Shown: positions 1 through 12,973, numbered from the stretch's first letter. The stretch is 64,000 nucleotides of DNA from Mycobacterium stomatepiae (GCF_010731715.1 NZ_AP022587.1:1302001-1366000), one strand, 5' to 3'. Program-made: numbers and translations. Notes: generated by a model not told the origin, from the sequence alone.

Positions 1-201
1 CGCCAGCCCGAAATCCACCATCCGGGTGATCAGCTGCGGCGGAAGGTTATCGGCCACATACCAGCCGAGGTCCTCGAGCACCTTGGCCGCGGTACCGCGC
101 CCGGCCCCGGACAGTCCGGTGACCAGAACGACGTCGATCCCGGCGGCGTCACCCGGTCGGCCGCCCGCGGGCGCGGACCGCTGCTCGCTGTCGTGAGTCA
201 T
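1..201 (-). CDS. rapZ: RapZ-family nucleotide-binding protein, N-terminal part (cut by window edge)
   Basis: Sixty-seven codons from an ATG at 201 run off the left edge. They contain a P-loop ([10 protein letters not shown], about residues 29-38), followed by [19 protein letters not shown], the characteristic start of the RapZ/YvcJ ATPase/GTPase family. In enterobacteria RapZ is an RNase E adapter controlling glmS sRNAs; the actinobacterial role is not established. The ATG overlaps the uvrC stop as ATGA, so it is translationally coupled behind uvrC, as in M. tuberculosis (uvrC Rv1420, then Rv1421). YvcK and WhiA genes would be expected just outside the window. Confidence 0.93.
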   Translation of the reverse strand, partial: MTHDSEQRSAPAGGRPGDAAGIDVVLVTGLSGAGRGTAAKVLEDLGWYVADNLPPQLITRMVDFGLA

Positions 202-2150
202 GCCGAGGCCCCGGGTTGTTCGGGCGGCTCGGGTCGTAGCGCCTCGAGGACGGCCGTGGCCGTTGCCACGCCGATGCCCGGCACGGCGGTGATCTGGTCG
301 ACGGTGGCCTCCTTGAGGCGGGCTATCGATCCGAAATGAGTGACCAGCGCCTTGCGGCGATGTTCTCCCAATCCTGGCACCGAATCCAACGCTGAGGCGG
401 TCATTCGCTTGGATCGCTTGCTGCGATGGTAAGTGATCGCGAACCGGTGCGCCTCGTCACGCACCCGCTGCAGCAAATAAAGTCCCTCGCTATTGCGCGG
501 CATGATGATGGGATCCGGCTCCGAGGGTACCCACACCTCTTCCAGCCGCTTGGCCAGCCCGATCACCGCGACGTCGGTGATGCCGAGTTCCTCGAGTACG
601 GCGCTGGCCGCATTGACTTGGGGCGCGCCGCCGTCGACGACGTACAGGTTGGGTGGATAGGCGAACCTGCGTGATTTGCCTTCCGGGGAAAGCATATTCG
701 GGTCGCTCTGATCGCTCAGGTGGCGCAGGAACCGGCGCCGGGTCACCTCGGCGATGGACGCGACGTCGTCGGATCGGCCCTGCCCGGCGGCCTCCCGGAT
801 GCCGAAGTGCCGGTAGTCCGACTTGCGGGGCAGCCCGTCCTCGAACACCACCAGCGAGCCCACCACATCGGTGCCCTGGACATGGCTGATGTCGACGCAC
901 TCGATCCGTAGCGGCGCATCGGCCAGTCCAAGCGCGTCCTGAATGTTCTGCAGCGCAGCGGATCTGGCGTTGAAGTCACCGGCCCGCTTCAGCTTGTGCT
1001 GCTGCAGCGCCTCTTTCGCGTTGCGCTGCACGGTCTCGGCCAGCGCCCGCTTGTCGCCGCGCCGCGGCACCCACAGCGCGACCCGGGATCCGCGCAGCCC
1101 GGACAGCCAGCTCGCCAACTCGTCGGCATTCGACGGCAGACACGGCACCAGCACCTCACGCGGAACGGGGTTGGCCGCTTCGTCGGCCGCACCGCCCAGC
1201 TCCGCCTGGTCGCCGTAGAACTGCGTCAGGAACTGCTCGACCAACTGCTCTTCACCGGAATCGCCTGGGTCAGCCGACTTTTCGACGATCCAGCCGCGTT
1301 GACCTCGGACCCGGCCGCCGCGGACGTGAAACACTTGCACCGCCGCCTCGAGCTCGTCGTCGGCGAACGCGACCACGTCGGCGTCGGTACCGTCGCCCAG
1401 CACGACGGCCTGCTTCTCCATCGCCCGCTTGACCGCGCCGAGATCGTCGCGAAGCCGGGCCGCCCGTTCGAAGTCGAGTTCATCCGATGCCGCGTGCATC
1501 TGCTGTTCCAGCTCGCGGGCGAACCGGTCGGTCCGGCCGGACAGGAAGTCGCAGAAGTCGTCGACGATTTGGCGATGCTGCTCGGCGCTGACCCTGCCGA
1601 TGCAGGGCGCCGAGCACTTGTCGATGTAGCCCAGCAGACACGGGCGATCAATCTGCTTGTGCCGCTTGAACACTCCGCCGGAACACGTGCGCGCGGGGAA
1701 CACCCGGGTGAGCAGATCCAGCGTCTCCCGGATCGCCCATGCGTGCGAATAGGGGCCGAAGTAGCGCACGCCTTTTCGGCGCGGGCCGCGATAGACCATC
1801 AGCCGGGGAAACTCCTCGTTGAGGGTGACGGCCAGCACCGGGTAGGACTTGTCGTCGCGGTAACGCACATTGAAACGTGGATCGAATTCCTTGATCCAGT
1901 TGTATTCCAGCTGCAGCGCCTCGACTTCGGTGTTGACCACCGTCCACTCGACCTTGGCCGCGGTGGTCACCATCTGCCGGGTGCGCGGGTGCAGATTGGC
2001 GACGTCGGCGAAATATGACGTCAGCCGGCTGCGCAGGCTCTTGGCCTTGCCGACGTAGATCACCCGCCCGTGCGTGTCCCGGAATCGGTACACCCCCGGC
2101 TCGACCGGAATGGATCCGGGAGCGGGTCGATAGGTGGCGGGATCTGGCAC
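198..2150 (-). CDS. uvrC: Excinuclease ABC subunit C
   Basis: UvrC is the dual-incision nuclease of nucleotide excision repair, acting with UvrB. The 650-residue product has the expected order: an N-terminal GIY-YIG nuclease domain (VYRFRD...[13 protein letters not shown], about residues 20-95) for the 3' cut, a cysteine-containing linker (C-X5-C...C-X3-C), a UVR helical pair for UvrB contact (about 210-245), the RNase H-like nuclease domain for the 5' cut ([17 protein letters not shown]), and tandem helix-hairpin-helix motifs near the C-terminus ([23 protein letters not shown]). The start is GTG at 2150. It is divergent from the hemophore-like gene and coupled to rapZ. Confidence 0.97.
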   Translation of the reverse strand: MPDPATYRPAPGSIPVEPGVYRFRDTHGRVIYVGKAKSLRSRLTSYFADVANLHPRTRQMVTTAAKVEWTVVNTEVEALQLEYNWIKEFDPRFNVRYRDDKSYPVLAVTLNEEFPRLMVYRGPRRKGVRYFGPYSHAWAIRETLDLLTRVFPARTCSGGVFKRHKQIDRPCLLGYIDKCSAPCIGRVSAEQHRQIVDDFCDFLSGRTDRFARELEQQMHAASDELDFERAARLRDDLGAVKRAMEKQAVVLGDGTDADVVAFADDELEAAVQVFHVRGGRVRGQRGWIVEKSADPGDSGEEQLVEQFLTQFYGDQAELGGAADEAANPVPREVLVPCLPSNADELASWLSGLRGSRVALWVPRRGDKRALAETVQRNAKEALQQHKLKRAGDFNARSAALQNIQDALGLADAPLRIECVDISHVQGTDVVGSLVVFEDGLPRKSDYRHFGIREAAGQGRSDDVASIAEVTRRRFLRHLSDQSDPNMLSPEGKSRRFAYPPNLYVVDGGAPQVNAASAVLEELGITDVAVIGLAKRLEEVWVPSEPDPIIMPRNSEGLYLLQRVRDEAHRFAITYHRSKRSKRMTASALDSVPGLGEHRRKALVTHFGSIARLKEATVDQITAVPGIGVATATAVLEALRPEPPEQPGASA

Positions 2151-2326
2151 GTACCCAGGCTAGTAGCCGGGAAACGGGCGCCGGCCGATCGGGATGGCGT
2201 GGTGCGAAATTGTCTGCTTTTCGCCCGACGTGAACACCCCGGACGGTTTGGCGGGGCCCGGTTCGGGCTAAGCACCGGGTTAGCTGTGACGCTACAGTGG
2301 GTGGCAATAGCTGGAGGGAGCTACAA

Positions 2327-2665
2327 ATGAGCAAACGACCGTTGGCCGGGCTGGCCATGGGGGTTGGGTGTCTGGCAGTGTCGCTAAGCGCGGGAACGGG
2401 GATCGCATCCGCTACCCCCGACATCGGCCCGATGGTGAACACAACCTGCACGTATGACCAGGCGATGCGGGCCGTGCACGCGGAAAACCCGATGGCCGCC
2501 CAGTACCTGGACCAATCACCGCCGAACCAGCAGTTCCTGCAGCAGTTCATGGCTTCGACTCCGGATCAGCGGGTGAACCTGCTCAAGGCGATCCAGAACA
2601 ACCCGGGAGCCGACCAGGCGTTCCCGATCTTCCGGCAGATGATGATCAGCTGCAAGAACTACTGA
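2327..2665 (+). CDS. Secreted hemophore-related protein (Rv1174c/Rv0203-type MHB family)
   Basis: A small exported protein of 112 residues. The ATG at 2327 has a strong GGAGGGAG Shine-Dalgarno about 7 bases upstream; the frame is open from 2297, but that extension has no site. A signal peptide (KR, then a hydrophobic stretch, cleavage near ASA-TPDIG) leaves a roughly 80-residue mature domain with one cysteine at each end (TTCTYDQ... and ISCKNY at the very end). This spacing and the CxYxQ/SCxNY ends are those of the mycobacterial haem-binding (MHB) family that includes TB8.4 and the hemophore Rv0203. Haem binding here is by family only. M. tuberculosis has a different gene (Rv1419) at this place. 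Confidence 0.8.
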   Translation: MSKRPLAGLAMGVGCLAVSLSAGTGIASATPDIGPMVNTTCTYDQAMRAVHAENPMAAQYLDQSPPNQQFLQQFMASTPDQRVNLLKAIQNNPGADQAFPIFRQMMISCKNY

Positions 2666-2792
2666 GCAAACTTCAGGCAGGCCGACTGTCCAGCTGCGCT
2701 CGGCGTTTTGCCGCCCACTCGGCCATCGGAAATCCTGGTTTGACGTCGCACGCCGACAGCATCAGTGCGGTGCGCGGGACCACGACCAGCCC

Positions 2793-3353
2793 CTAATCGC
2801 AGGTCCAATCCGGGCGGGTCATGGTCCACACCAGGACACCGTTGGACGGGGTGCCGAAGGAAGACAGCCGCATGGGCCGGAAGTCTCCCTGGGACGAATG
2901 GCCGATCGCGTCGCCGTGGCACTTCGATACGGCGCCAAAACCCTTCCACACCACTTCGTGGGCGTCCAGCTTCTTGTCGTAGACGTCGGCCGATTCGGCA
3001 TATAGGGCCGGGCCGCCGAACTTGTATTCGGATTCGGCGTGGTCGGCTGAGCGGGCCGGTGGCAGCGGCGAACCCTTGAACAGCAGCGCCGCGGAGCACT
3101 CGGTGGGCTGCACGCTGGTGAAGTAGGTGGCGCCGACCGGAGCCGCCGTCGCCACGCCGAGCGGAGTGGTGTCGCCGTCGGCCAGCAGCAGGTCGCGCGC
3201 CGGAATCAGGCCGGGCGGCACGGCGGACGTCGGACCGCCGGGTGGGGATTGCTCGGGTGCCCGGATCGCACGCCCGCTGACCGAAGTGGTGCAGGCGCAC
3301 GTTGTCACGGCGATCAGGAACGCCGCGACGGCCCCCCTGAGTTGCCGTGCCAT
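2793..3353 (-). CDS. lprH: Lipoprotein LprH, truncated by an in-frame TAG
   Basis: A lipoprotein with an N-terminal hydrophobic segment and a C-TTSVSGRA start of the mature chain, typical of mycobacterial lipoproteins. The mature part resembles the PknH-type extracellular sensor fold (paired cysteines, W-T-C near the end). The frame stops at TAG (2793-2795) after 186 codons, but the same frame stays open for another 39 codons to a TGA at 2673-2675. That stretch contains VVVPRTALMLSACD, the expected last strand with the partner cysteine. Restored length (226) fits the ~228 residues I recall for M. tuberculosis LprH. So this is a nonsense lesion (or sequencing error) removing the last strand. 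It follows lprH's usual neighbour, the PH-domain membrane gene. Confidence 0.85.
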   Translation of the reverse strand: MARQLRGAVAAFLIAVTTCACTTSVSGRAIRAPEQSPPGGPTSAVPPGLIPARDLLLADGDTTPLGVATAAPVGATYFTSVQPTECSAALLFKGSPLPPARSADHAESEYKFGGPALYAESADVYDKKLDAHEVVWKGFGAVSKCHGDAIGHSSQGDFRPMRLSSFGTPSNGVLVWTMTRPDWTCD

Positions 3354-3389
3354 CGGGCGATCCTACGACAATGTCGCCGGTCTCGTTGT

Positions 3390-5610
<2,221 letters not shown>

Positions 5611-5927
5611 CTGTGCTGCCTTGCTGTCGTGCCGAGCAACACGCGAAGCCCGCGCATTGCTTCAAGTATGAACCACGCGGGACGCAGGGTTATTGCCCAT
5701 TCTTTGGGACCACATAGGTCGTGACGTCGCGGATTCGCATGAGGTTCATGCCCGCTGCAGGGGGCATGCGCCGTCGTGCCAGCGTGTAGCGGTGTTCGGC
5801 GCCGTTACTTTCCCACCCTGACCAGGGGCGACCGCGCCGCCACGAGCCCGCGGGACAAGGCGAGTTGTGACGATTCTTACCCGCCGGTTGGGGCCGCAGC
5901 AGCGGCGGCCCGGTTGGCTGGGTGCCG
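5611..5927. other. Gene-free stretch upstream of ribBA
   Basis: About 317 bases with no convincing gene. On the minus strand it would be the ribBA leader. I looked for the FMN-riboswitch core sequences and did not find them. A 19-codon open frame (5690-5749, minus) and several shadow frames are present, none with a useful Shine-Dalgarno. In M. tuberculosis the corresponding interval encodes Rv1413/Rv1414, which are not recognisable here. Confidence 0.5.
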
Positions 5928-6290
5928 CTAGACGGTTCGCCTCATCGGCATCTGGATCACCACGCCGCCGCCACAGTCGGCCGCGTAGTGGGCAAGCCAC
6001 CTGCCGACCGAGCCACCGGCTTCGATGAAATGTGTCCACTTGCTGACCGCGGCGGTGGCGGCGGGGTAACTGGAAAACCGCCCGAGCGACACGTCGCGCC
6101 CGTCGTCGCCGACCAACTCGTAACTGGTGTAGTCGCGGACCCGGTGCTCGACGATCGTCAGGGTGGTGTCGTTGACTTCCCTGCTCCACACCGCTCGTGA
6201 TTGCGCTTCGGCCTTACGGCCGGCCAGTGTCGCTACCGCTTCGAATGCGAGGTCTTCGTAGACGGCCTCGGCCAACCTTTCGACGGACAT
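5928..6290 (-). CDS. Conserved hypothetical protein, 120 residues
   Basis: The frame is open from 6473, but the likely start is ATG at 6290, preceded by GGAG (6 bases away) and followed by a soluble acidic N-terminus (MSVERLAEAVYEDLAFEAVA). The body is a mix of predicted helix and strand with no signal peptide or membrane helix; it ends ...YAADCGGGVVIQMPMRRTV. I do not recognise the family. It lies between ribE and ribBA on the same strand, roughly where M. tuberculosis has Rv1414. No enzyme motif is visible, so no function is proposed. Codon use is like its neighbours. Confidence 0.6.
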   Translation of the reverse strand: MSVERLAEAVYEDLAFEAVATLAGRKAEAQSRAVWSREVNDTTLTIVEHRVRDYTSYELVGDDGRDVSLGRFSSYPAATAAVSKWTHFIEAGGSVGRWLAHYAADCGGGVVIQMPMRRTV

Positions 6291-6583
6291 CTGCAGCTCC
6301 TTCGCGTCGTCCTGCTCGTAAACAAAGGCGGCCGGCCAATGCGTTTGAGTATGGACCCGCGAAGGGCTGCGTGGGGATTTAGAACAGGCGTGTCGCCATG
6401 GTGTAGTGGGATCGTGACTATTGTTACCAAAATGAAATCTTTTGCCCGGCCCGATATCGCGGCCGGGGGTCACCCGAAAAGGGCATGAGGCGACCGGGGG
6501 GCGACGCCCTAATTGCAGCTCGACGGTCGACCGCGCGCACCCCAGAAGTCACTGATTTGCTTGCGGCAGAACAGGTTTCGCTT

Positions 6584-6859
6584 CTAACGCCAGCTGGCCG
6601 GTAAGTCCATGACGTGGTTGGGGCAAAAGTCCTGCGTCGCCAGAGCGATTACGTTTCGGGCGTCAACGGCCGTCATCGTGCCGCGCAACACCATGAAGGC
6701 ATATTCGGCGGGCTGATAGCCCAAATCATGTCCGGCGGGATCGTCCATGAGCTGACACGCCTGTTGTTCCTGATTCGCGTTGGCATACGCGCTGCCACTG
6801 CCCCACAGCGACATCGTGCACAGCAGGGCGGCGACGGAAATTGCGGCGACGACCCTCAT
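6584..6859 (-). CDS. Small secreted DUF732-family protein
   Basis: Ninety-one residues from an ATG at 6859 that overlaps the ribE stop (ATGA). A cleavable signal peptide ([25 protein letters not shown]) is followed by a ~65-residue mature domain with two cysteines (QQACQLMDD... and ATQDFCPNHV), the expected pair of the DUF732 family of small exported mycobacterial proteins. Function is unknown. Translational coupling of an exported protein to riboflavin synthase is unexpected. No other domain is visible. Confidence 0.8.
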   Translation of the reverse strand: MRVVAAISVAALLCTMSLWGSGSAYANANQEQQACQLMDDPAGHDLGYQPAEYAFMVLRGTMTAVDARNVIALATQDFCPNHVMDLPASWR

Positions 6860-7464
6860 TGGTTTCTTGCGGTCATCAGTCGCTCGACATATTTGGCGAT
6901 CACGTCGACTTCGAGGTTCACCTGGGTGCCGACCGCAGCAGCACCGAGGGTGGTCAGCTCCCGGGTAGTTGGGATCAGCGAGACCTCGAACCAGTCCCGC
7001 GGCTCGGCACCGAGCCCGGAGACGGTCAGCGAGATCCCGTCGACGGTGATCGATCCCTTCTCCACGACATACCGCGCGACCGCCGCGGGGATCTCGATGC
7101 GCACCACTTCCCAATGCTCGGAGGGAGTCCGGGCCACCACCTGGCCGGTGCCGTCGACGTGCCCCTGCACGATGTGCCCGCCGAGCCGGCTGTTGACCGC
7201 GGCGGCCCGCTCGAGATTGACCCGCTTGCCGACCTGCAGCCCGCCCAGGTTGGACCGGTCCAGGGTCTCGGCCATCACGTCGGCGGTGAATTGGCCGTCG
7301 GCGAGCAATTCGACGACCGTCAGGCAGACGCCGTTGACGGCGATCGAATCCCCGTGGCCGGCGTCGGCGGTGACAACGGGACCGCGGATGGTCAGGCGGG
7401 CGGCGTCGGCGAGCACATCGCGGCCGGTGACCTCGCCGAGTTCCTCGACAATTCCGGTGAACAT
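6856..7464 (-). CDS. ribE: Riboflavin synthase, alpha subunit
   Basis: Dismutates two lumazines to riboflavin and the ribitylaminouracil. The 202-residue product begins with the invariant [12 protein letters not shown] and shows the two tandem lumazine-binding repeats ([13 protein letters not shown] about residue 40, and [15 protein letters not shown] about residue 135; [12 protein letters not shown] joins them). It ends ...[14 protein letters not shown], the trimerisation helix. It is called ribC in M. tuberculosis (Rv1412). Divergent from lprG with 131 bases between starts. Confidence 0.97.
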   Translation of the reverse strand: MFTGIVEELGEVTGRDVLADAARLTIRGPVVTADAGHGDSIAVNGVCLTVVELLADGQFTADVMAETLDRSNLGGLQVGKRVNLERAAAVNSRLGGHIVQGHVDGTGQVVARTPSEHWEVVRIEIPAAVARYVVEKGSITVDGISLTVSGLGAEPRDWFEVSLIPTTRELTTLGAAAVGTQVNLEVDVIAKYVERLMTARNQ

Positions 7465-7595
7465 GCCATCAGGCTAATTCGCCGATGCTTTGCGTGGTGA
7501 ACGGCCACGACCGACACACGAAACGCCCTCGTCGCGGGGCCGGGCAGACCCTGCGTCCCGAAGTCCGGTCATCGTGCTCCTCTACGATGCACGGT

Positions 7596-8300
7596 ATGCA
7601 GACACGCCGCCGACTCACGGCCGTCCTCGCTTCCCTGACTGTCGCCACCGCCCTGATCGCGGGCTGCTCGTCGGGTTCGAAGCCGAGCGGCGGCCCGTTG
7701 CCCGACGCCACAAACTTGGTCAAGCAGTCCGCCGACGTCACCAAAACCGTCAAGAGCGTTCACCTGGTGCTGTCGACGCAGGGCAAGATTCCCGGACTGC
7801 CGATCAAGCAGCTGACCGGCGACCTGACCACCGTCCCGAGCACCGCCGCGTCGGGCAATGCGCAGCTGTCGATGGCGGGCTCCGACATCGACGCCAACTT
7901 CGTCGTCTACGACTCGGTGCTGTACGCCACGCTGACCCCGAACAAGTGGAGCGACTTCGGTAAGGCCTCCGACGTCTACGACGTCTCGGTGCTGCTCAGC
8001 CAGGACGCCGGACTGGCCAACGTGCTGACGAACTTCACCAACGCCAAGGCCGAGGACCGCGAAACGATCAACGGCCAGACCACGATCAAGATCAGCGGAA
8101 ACGTCGCCGCCGATGCGGTCAACAAGATCATCCCGAGCATGAGCGCGAGCCAGCCGTTGCCGGCCACCGTCTGGATTCAGGAGAGCGGCGACCACCAGCT
8201 GGTCCAGGCCAACCTGCAGAAGAGCGAAGGCAATTCCGTCCAGATCACGCTGTCGGACTGGGGCAAGCCGGTCACCGTCACCAAGCCCCCGGTGAGCTGA
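7596..8300 (+). CDS. lprG: Lipoprotein LprG (triacylglycerol / LAM carrier)
   Basis: A periplasmic lipid carrier that, with P55, moves triacylglycerides and lipoarabinomannan towards the outer layers (known for M. tuberculosis and M. smegmatis). The product is 234 residues from ATG 7596. The lipobox LIAGC is followed by [14 protein letters not shown], virtually the same start as M. tuberculosis LprG. Diagnostic stretches are [31 protein letters not shown] and [14 protein letters not shown]. The stop is 5 bases before the P55 start, so the two genes form an operon. Confidence 0.96.
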   Translation: MQTRRRLTAVLASLTVATALIAGCSSGSKPSGGPLPDATNLVKQSADVTKTVKSVHLVLSTQGKIPGLPIKQLTGDLTTVPSTAASGNAQLSMAGSDIDANFVVYDSVLYATLTPNKWSDFGKASDVYDVSVLLSQDAGLANVLTNFTNAKAEDRETINGQTTIKISGNVAADAVNKIIPSMSASQPLPATVWIQESGDHQLVQANLQKSEGNSVQITLSDWGKPVTVTKPPVS

Positions 8301-8305
8301 TCAGC

Positions 8306-9853
8306 ATGCGAGCAGGACGCGGAATAGCGATCAGCGCGGGCAGCCTCGCCGTACTGCTGGGCGCCCTGGACGCCTACGTCGTCGTCACGATCATGCGCGA
8401 CATCATGAGCGACGTTCACATCCCGATCAACCAACTGCAGCGCATCACCTGGATCATCACGATGTACCTGCTGGGCTACATCGCCGCGATGCCGCTGCTG
8501 GGCCGGGCGTCGGACCGCTTCGGCCGCAAGCTGGTGCTGCAGATCAGCCTGGCCCTGTTCATCGTCGGCTCGGTGGTCACCGCGCTGGCCGGGCATTGGG
8601 GCGATTTCCATCTGCTGATCGCCGGCCGCACCGTCCAGGGCATCGCCAGCGGCGCGTTGTTGCCGGTCACGCTGGCGCTGGGCGCCGACCTGTGGGCGCA
8701 ACGCAACCGCGCCAGCGTGCTCGGCGGCATCGGTGCCGCGCAGGAGCTCGGCAGCGTGCTCGGTCCGCTGTACGGGATCTTCATCGTCTGGTTGTTCCAC
8801 GACTGGCGCTACGTGTTCTGGATCAACGTGCCGCTGACCCTGATCGCCATGGTGATGATCCAGTTCAGCCTGCCGTCGCACCAGCACGCGGACCAGCCCG
8901 AGAAGGTCGACGTCGTCGGGGGCGTGCTGCTGGCCGTCGCGCTGGGACTGGCGGTCATCGGCCTGTACAACCCGGCGCCCGACGGCAAGACGATCCTGCC
9001 CAGCTACGGATTGCCGCTGGTGATCGGCGCCGTCGTGGTCGCGGTGCTGTTCATCCTCTGGGAGCGTTTCTCCCGCACCCGCCTCATCGAACCCACCGGG
9101 GTGCACTTCCGGCCGTTCCTGGCCGCGCTGGGTGCATCGGTGGCCGCGGGCGCGGCGCTAATGGTGACCCTGGTCAACGTCGAGCTGTTCGGCCAGGGCG
9201 TGCTGCAGATGTCCCAGACGCAGGCCGCCGGCTTGCTGCTGTGGTTCCTGATCGCGCTGCCGATCGGCGCGGTGCTGGGCGGTTTCATCGCGACCCGGAT
9301 CGGCGACCGCGCGATGACGTTCCTCGGGCTGCTGATCGCGGCGTATGGGTACTGGCTGATCCACTACTGGCGGATGGACGTGATGACCCAGCATCACGAC
9401 GTGTTCGGGGTGAACCTGCCGCTGGTCCACACCGACCTGCTGGTGGCCGGCCTGGGACTCGGCCTGGTGATCGGACCGCTGACCTCGGCCGCCCTGCGGG
9501 TGGTACCGTCGGCCCAGCACGGCATCGCCTCCGCGGCGGTGGTGGTGGCCCGGATGACGGGCATGCTGATCGGCGTCGCGGCGCTGAGCGCCTGGGGGTT
9601 GTACCGGTTCAACCAGATCATCGCGGGGCTGTCGGCGAAGATCCCCGCCGACGCGACGCTGCTGGAACGCATCGCCGCCCAGGCCACCCTGTACCTGAAG
9701 GCTTTCGCCCTGATGTACGGCGACATCTTCGCGGCCACCGTCGTCATCTGCGTGGTGGGCGCACTGCTGGGTCTGCTGCTCGGCGGCCGCAAGGAGCATG
9801 CCGAGGAGCCGGAACTCGCCGAGCAGGAAGCGGTCTCCCTGGGTGAGCGCTAG
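8306..9853 (+). CDS. p55: MFS efflux transporter P55
   Basis: A 14-helix DHA2-type major facilitator of 515 residues. The motif-A loop is [12 protein letters not shown] (about residue 64), and the first helix carries the acidic D of [11 protein letters not shown]55 (Rv1410c) works with LprG in lipid export and affects drug tolerance in M. tuberculosis. Both genes are present here intact and adjacent. Its TAG stop shares four bases (CTAG) with the stop of the convergent ribD, leaving no room for a terminator between them. Confidence 0.95.
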   Translation: MRAGRGIAISAGSLAVLLGALDAYVVVTIMRDIMSDVHIPINQLQRITWIITMYLLGYIAAMPLLGRASDRFGRKLVLQISLALFIVGSVVTALAGHWGDFHLLIAGRTVQGIASGALLPVTLALGADLWAQRNRASVLGGIGAAQELGSVLGPLYGIFIVWLFHDWRYVFWINVPLTLIAMVMIQFSLPSHQHADQPEKVDVVGGVLLAVALGLAVIGLYNPAPDGKTILPSYGLPLVIGAVVVAVLFILWERFSRTRLIEPTGVHFRPFLAALGASVAAGAALMVTLVNVELFGQGVLQMSQTQAAGLLLWFLIALPIGAVLGGFIATRIGDRAMTFLGLLIAAYGYWLIHYWRMDVMTQHHDVFGVNLPLVHTDLLVAGLGLGLVIGPLTSAALRVVPSAQHGIASAAVVVARMTGMLIGVAALSAWGLYRFNQIIAGLSAKIPADATLLERIAAQATLYLKAFALMYGDIFAATVVICVVGALLGLLLGGRKEHAEEPELAEQEAVSLGER

Positions 9854-10875
9854 CCGCGCTGCGGCACCAGGCTGAGCAACAGGTCCGGGCCGACCCGGTC
9901 GGAGCCGTCGAAGCGCCACCGCAGGGCCCGCGTGATCGTGGGCACGCCGACGTCGCCGACCGCGGTGACGGGTCCACCCAACAGGATCGGCGCGACGTAG
10001 GTCAGGATCCGGTCGATCGCGTCCTCGCGCAGGAAGGCGCTCGCCAGGGTCGGCCCGCCCTCCAGCAGGACGTCGGTGCGGTCGGCTAGCGCCTTGAGCA
10101 CCTCCAGGGGATCGCGGGTGCGAATCACCATGGTGCGCGAATCGTCGTTGAGAACCTTTGCCTCGGAATGTATTTCGCGCATGCCGACCACGACGCGCAG
10201 CGGTTGCCGGTCCGCCAGCGAGCCGTCGGGCAACCGGGCGGTCAGCGCCGGATCGTCGGCCAGGACGGTGCCGGTCCCGACGATGATCGCGTCGGCGGCG
10301 GTGCGGCGCCCGTGCAGGTCCAACCGCGCCGCTTCGCTGGAGATCCACCGGCTGGTGCCGTCGGCGGCCGCGCTGCGACCGTCCAGGCTGCTGGCGTATT
10401 TCCATGTCACGTGCGGCAATCCGGTGCGCTGCTTGTGCAGCCACTCTCGCAGCGGGCCGCCGGCGACCTCGTCGGCCAGCACACCGGACTGCACCTGGAC
10501 ACCCGCTTCCGCCAACCGGTCCGCGCCGCCCGCCGCGACCTCGTTGGGATCGGTGACGGCGTAGACGACCGTCCGCACCCCGGCGTCGATCAGCGCATTC
10601 ACGCACGGCGGAGTCTTGCCGTAGTGGTTGCACGGCTCCAGCGTGACCACCGCGGTGCCTCCGGCCGCCAGGCCGCCGGCCCGGCGCAGCGCCAGCACCT
10701 CGGCGTGGTCGCCGCCGGTCGGTTCGGTGCCGCCGACGCCGGCGACTCGACCGTCGGCGTCCAGGATCACCGCGCCCACCGGCGGGTTCGGATAGGTGCC
10801 GCCCTTGACCAGATTGGACTGCTCGATGGCCAAACGCATTGCGGCGTCGAGGTTCTCGACGGGCCGGACGCTCAC
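9850..10875 (-). CDS. ribD: Bifunctional pyrimidine deaminase / reductase (RibD, mycobacterial RibG)
   Basis: Catalyses steps two and three of riboflavin synthesis after GTP cyclohydrolase. The N-terminal deaminase (to ~145) has zinc ligands HAEVLAL and [12 protein letters not shown]. The C-terminal NADPH reductase includes [23 protein letters not shown] and [14 protein letters not shown]. The product is 341 residues from a GTG at 10875 that overlaps the rpe stop (GTGA). The frame is open far upstream but that part lies inside rpe. It is coupled to rpe, as in M. tuberculosis Rv1408-Rv1409. Confidence 0.95.
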   Translation of the reverse strand: MSVRPVENLDAAMRLAIEQSNLVKGGTYPNPPVGAVILDADGRVAGVGGTEPTGGDHAEVLALRRAGGLAAGGTAVVTLEPCNHYGKTPPCVNALIDAGVRTVVYAVTDPNEVAAGGADRLAEAGVQVQSGVLADEVAGGPLREWLHKQRTGLPHVTWKYASSLDGRSAAADGTSRWISSEAARLDLHGRRTAADAIIVGTGTVLADDPALTARLPDGSLADRQPLRVVVGMREIHSEAKVLNDDSRTMVIRTRDPLEVLKALADRTDVLLEGGPTLASAFLREDAIDRILTYVAPILLGGPVTAVGDVGVPTITRALRWRFDGSDRVGPDLLLSLVPQRG

Positions 10876-11561
10876 AGCCGTAGATGCGGCGACGCGGCGG
10901 CGGCCTGGCGACGCAGCGCCTCGATCGCGGCTTCGGGGTCTTGCGCGCCGTAGACCGCGGAGCCGGCGACGAAGCAATCGACCCCCGCCTCGGCTGCCTC
11001 CTCGATGGTGTCCGCGTTGATACCGCCGTCGATCTCGACCAAGATCGTCAACTCCCCCGCGTCGACCATCTTGCGCACGATGCGGACCTTGCTCAGCACC
11101 TCGGGGATGAAGCTCTGGCCGCCGAAGCCCGGCTCGACCGACATGATCAGCAGGGTGTCGAACTGCGGCAGGATCTCCAGATACGGCTCCAGTGGGGTGC
11201 CCGGCTTGACGCTGATCCCGGCCTTGGCGCCGGCGGCCCGGATGTCGCGGGCCACCCCGATCGGGTTCTCGGTGGCCTCGGCGTGAAAGGTGACGTTGTA
11301 GGCGCCCGCCTCGGCATACGGGGGCGCCCACCGGTCGGGATTGTCGATCATCAAATGGCAATCCATCGGAATGCGCGTGGCGGCCAGCAGGCTCTCCACC
11401 ACCGGCAGGCCGATCGTCAGGTTGGGCACGAAGTGGCCGTCCATCACGTCGACGTGTAGCCAGTCGGCGCCGTCCACCGCCGCCGCCTCGTCGGCGAGCC
11501 GGGCGAAATCCGCGGCCAGGATCGACGGAGCTATCAGGGGTCCACCGCTGCTGCCAGCCAT
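10872..11561 (-). CDS. rpe: Ribulose-phosphate 3-epimerase
   Basis: Pentose-phosphate enzyme interconverting ribulose 5-phosphate and xylulose 5-phosphate. The 229-residue TIM barrel has the family landmarks: [13 protein letters not shown] at the start, [17 protein letters not shown] with the metal-binding [28 protein letters not shown] and EIDGGI near the phosphate site. ATG 11561 follows rsmB by 26 bases. Ribulose 5-phosphate is also the RibB substrate, which may explain the association with rib genes. Confidence 0.96.
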   Translation of the reverse strand: MAGSSGGPLIAPSILAADFARLADEAAAVDGADWLHVDVMDGHFVPNLTIGLPVVESLLAATRIPMDCHLMIDNPDRWAPPYAEAGAYNVTFHAEATENPIGVARDIRAAGAKAGISVKPGTPLEPYLEILPQFDTLLIMSVEPGFGGQSFIPEVLSKVRIVRKMVDAGELTILVEIDGGINADTIEEAAEAGVDCFVAGSAVYGAQDPEAAIEALRRQAAAASPHLRL

Positions 11562-11587
11562 GTGCGACAGCGTACTGAGCCCGGCAG

Positions 11588-12973
11588 TCACTCGCTCACG
11601 CGCAGCGCGGCGGCGAACATCGCGTCGGTGCCGTGCCGGTGCGGCCACAGCTGCACATAGTTCCCCTCGCCCAGCTCCGCTGGCTCGAACAGCGGCCGAG
11701 TGTCCAAGGCCTGCACGGGATGGCGGCGCACGGCGTCGGCCACCACCCCCACCGTTTCGGCGAGGTGCGGCGAACAGGTCGAGTAGAGCACCACGCCGCC
11801 GGGGCGGGTCAGCGCGATCGCGGCGGCGAGCAGCTCGCGCTGCAGCTTGGCCAGTGCCGGGACGTCGGACGGCTGACGACGCCACCGCGCCTCCGGCCGG
11901 CGGCGCAGGGCGCCCAGCCCGGTGCAGGGCACGTCGACGAGCACCCGGTCGAAACCCGGCTCGAGGCCGGTCTCGCGCCCGTCGACTCGCCGCACGTCGA
12001 CGTCGAGCCCGCGGGTGTTCTCGACGACCAGGTCCGCGCGGCCCGACGACGGCTCGACCGCGGTGCCCCGGGCGCCGTGCTCGACGGCCAGGGCGGCCAG
12101 CAACGCGGTCTTGCCGCCCGGGCCGGCGCACAGGTCCAGCCAGCGTCCGGCGTCGCCGTCGACCGGCGCCAGCGTCAGCGCGCGGGCCACCAGCTGGCTG
12201 CCCTCGTCCTGAACCAGCGCCCGGGCATCGCGCACCGGTGCCAGCGCTCCGGGGTCACCCCCCGGCAGATACACCGCGTACGGCGAGTAGCGCCCGACGG
12301 TGCCGCCGACCGCCTCCGCGAGCTCCGCCGCGCTCAGTACGCCCGGGCGCGCGGCCAGGTGCACCTGGGGCCGTTCGTCGTCGCTGGCCAGCACCGCGTC
12401 GAGTTCGCCGGCGTCCGCGCCCAGCGCATCGGCGAAGGCCTGGGCGATCCAGCGCGGATGGGCGTGCACGAACGCGGCGTGCCCGATCGGATCGCGCGCC
12501 GGGTCCGGGGCCAGTTCGTCCACCCAGGACTTCTCGTCGCGCCCGGAGATGGTCCGCAGTACGCCGTTGACGAAACCGGCTCGCGCCGAATCGAATTCGA
12601 TCCCGGCCTGTTCGACGGTGGTCGACACAGCGGCGTGCGCGTCGACTCGGGTGCGCAGCAGTTGATAGGTGCCCATCCGCAGCAGATCAAGCAGCACCGG
12701 GTTGATCGCCTCGGGCGGACGTTGGGCGACCGCGCCGATGATCGCGTCGAGCAGACCACGGGTGCGGCAGGTGCCGTAGGTCAGTTCGGTGGCGAACGCG
12801 GCGTCGCGCCCGGTGATGCCTCGCTCGCGCAGCAGAGCGGGCAGGGCCAGGTTCGCGTACGCGTCGCGCTCGCTGACGGCGCGCAGCACCGCAAAGGTGG
12901 CGGCCCGGGCCGGATCCAGCGGCTTGCGCCGTTTGGGCGGTGCCGGCCGGCGCTGTTTCGGGGCCGGGCTCAT
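11588..12973 (-). CDS. rsmB: 16S rRNA m5C967 methyltransferase (RsmB/Fmu)
   Basis: A 461-residue protein with an N-terminal NusB-like RNA-binding domain (about 20-160) and a C-terminal Rossmann methyltransferase: SAM loop [17 protein letters not shown], catalytic-base and cysteine motifs [18 protein letters not shown] and [11 protein letters not shown]. The two cysteines are the pair used by RNA m5C methylases. ATG 12973 overlaps the fmt stop (ATGA), and the fmt-fmu pairing is common in bacteria. Confidence 0.95.
   Translation of the reverse strand: MSPAPKQRRPAPPKRRKPLDPARAATFAVLRAVSERDAYANLALPALLRERGITGRDAAFATELTYGTCRTRGLLDAIIGAVAQRPPEAINPVLLDLLRMGTYQLLRTRVDAHAAVSTTVEQAGIEFDSARAGFVNGVLRTISGRDEKSWVDELAPDPARDPIGHAAFVHAHPRWIAQAFADALGADAGELDAVLASDDERPQVHLAARPGVLSAAELAEAVGGTVGRYSPYAVYLPGGDPGALAPVRDARALVQDEGSQLVARALTLAPVDGDAGRWLDLCAGPGGKTALLAALAVEHGARGTAVEPSSGRADLVVENTRGLDVDVRRVDGRETGLEPGFDRVLVDVPCTGLGALRRRPEARWRRQPSDVPALAKLQRELLAAAIALTRPGGVVLYSTCSPHLAETVGVVADAVRRHPVQALDTRPLFEPAELGEGNYVQLWPHRHGTDAMFAAALRVSE

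Noticed and set aside
1226..2550. Frames on either strand overlapping uvrC
   Set aside because: Shadows of the uvrC codons; no start site or family signature.
2793..2795. Programmed readthrough or amber recoding in lprH
   Set aside because: No evidence for pyrrolysine or suppressor context in mycobacteria; a point mutation or sequence error is simpler.
5690..5749. 19-codon frame on the minus strand upstream of ribBA
   Set aside because: No Shine-Dalgarno and too short to judge.
5611..5927. FMN riboswitch upstream of ribBA
   Set aside because: The conserved RFN core sequences are not there; only loosely similar G-rich text.
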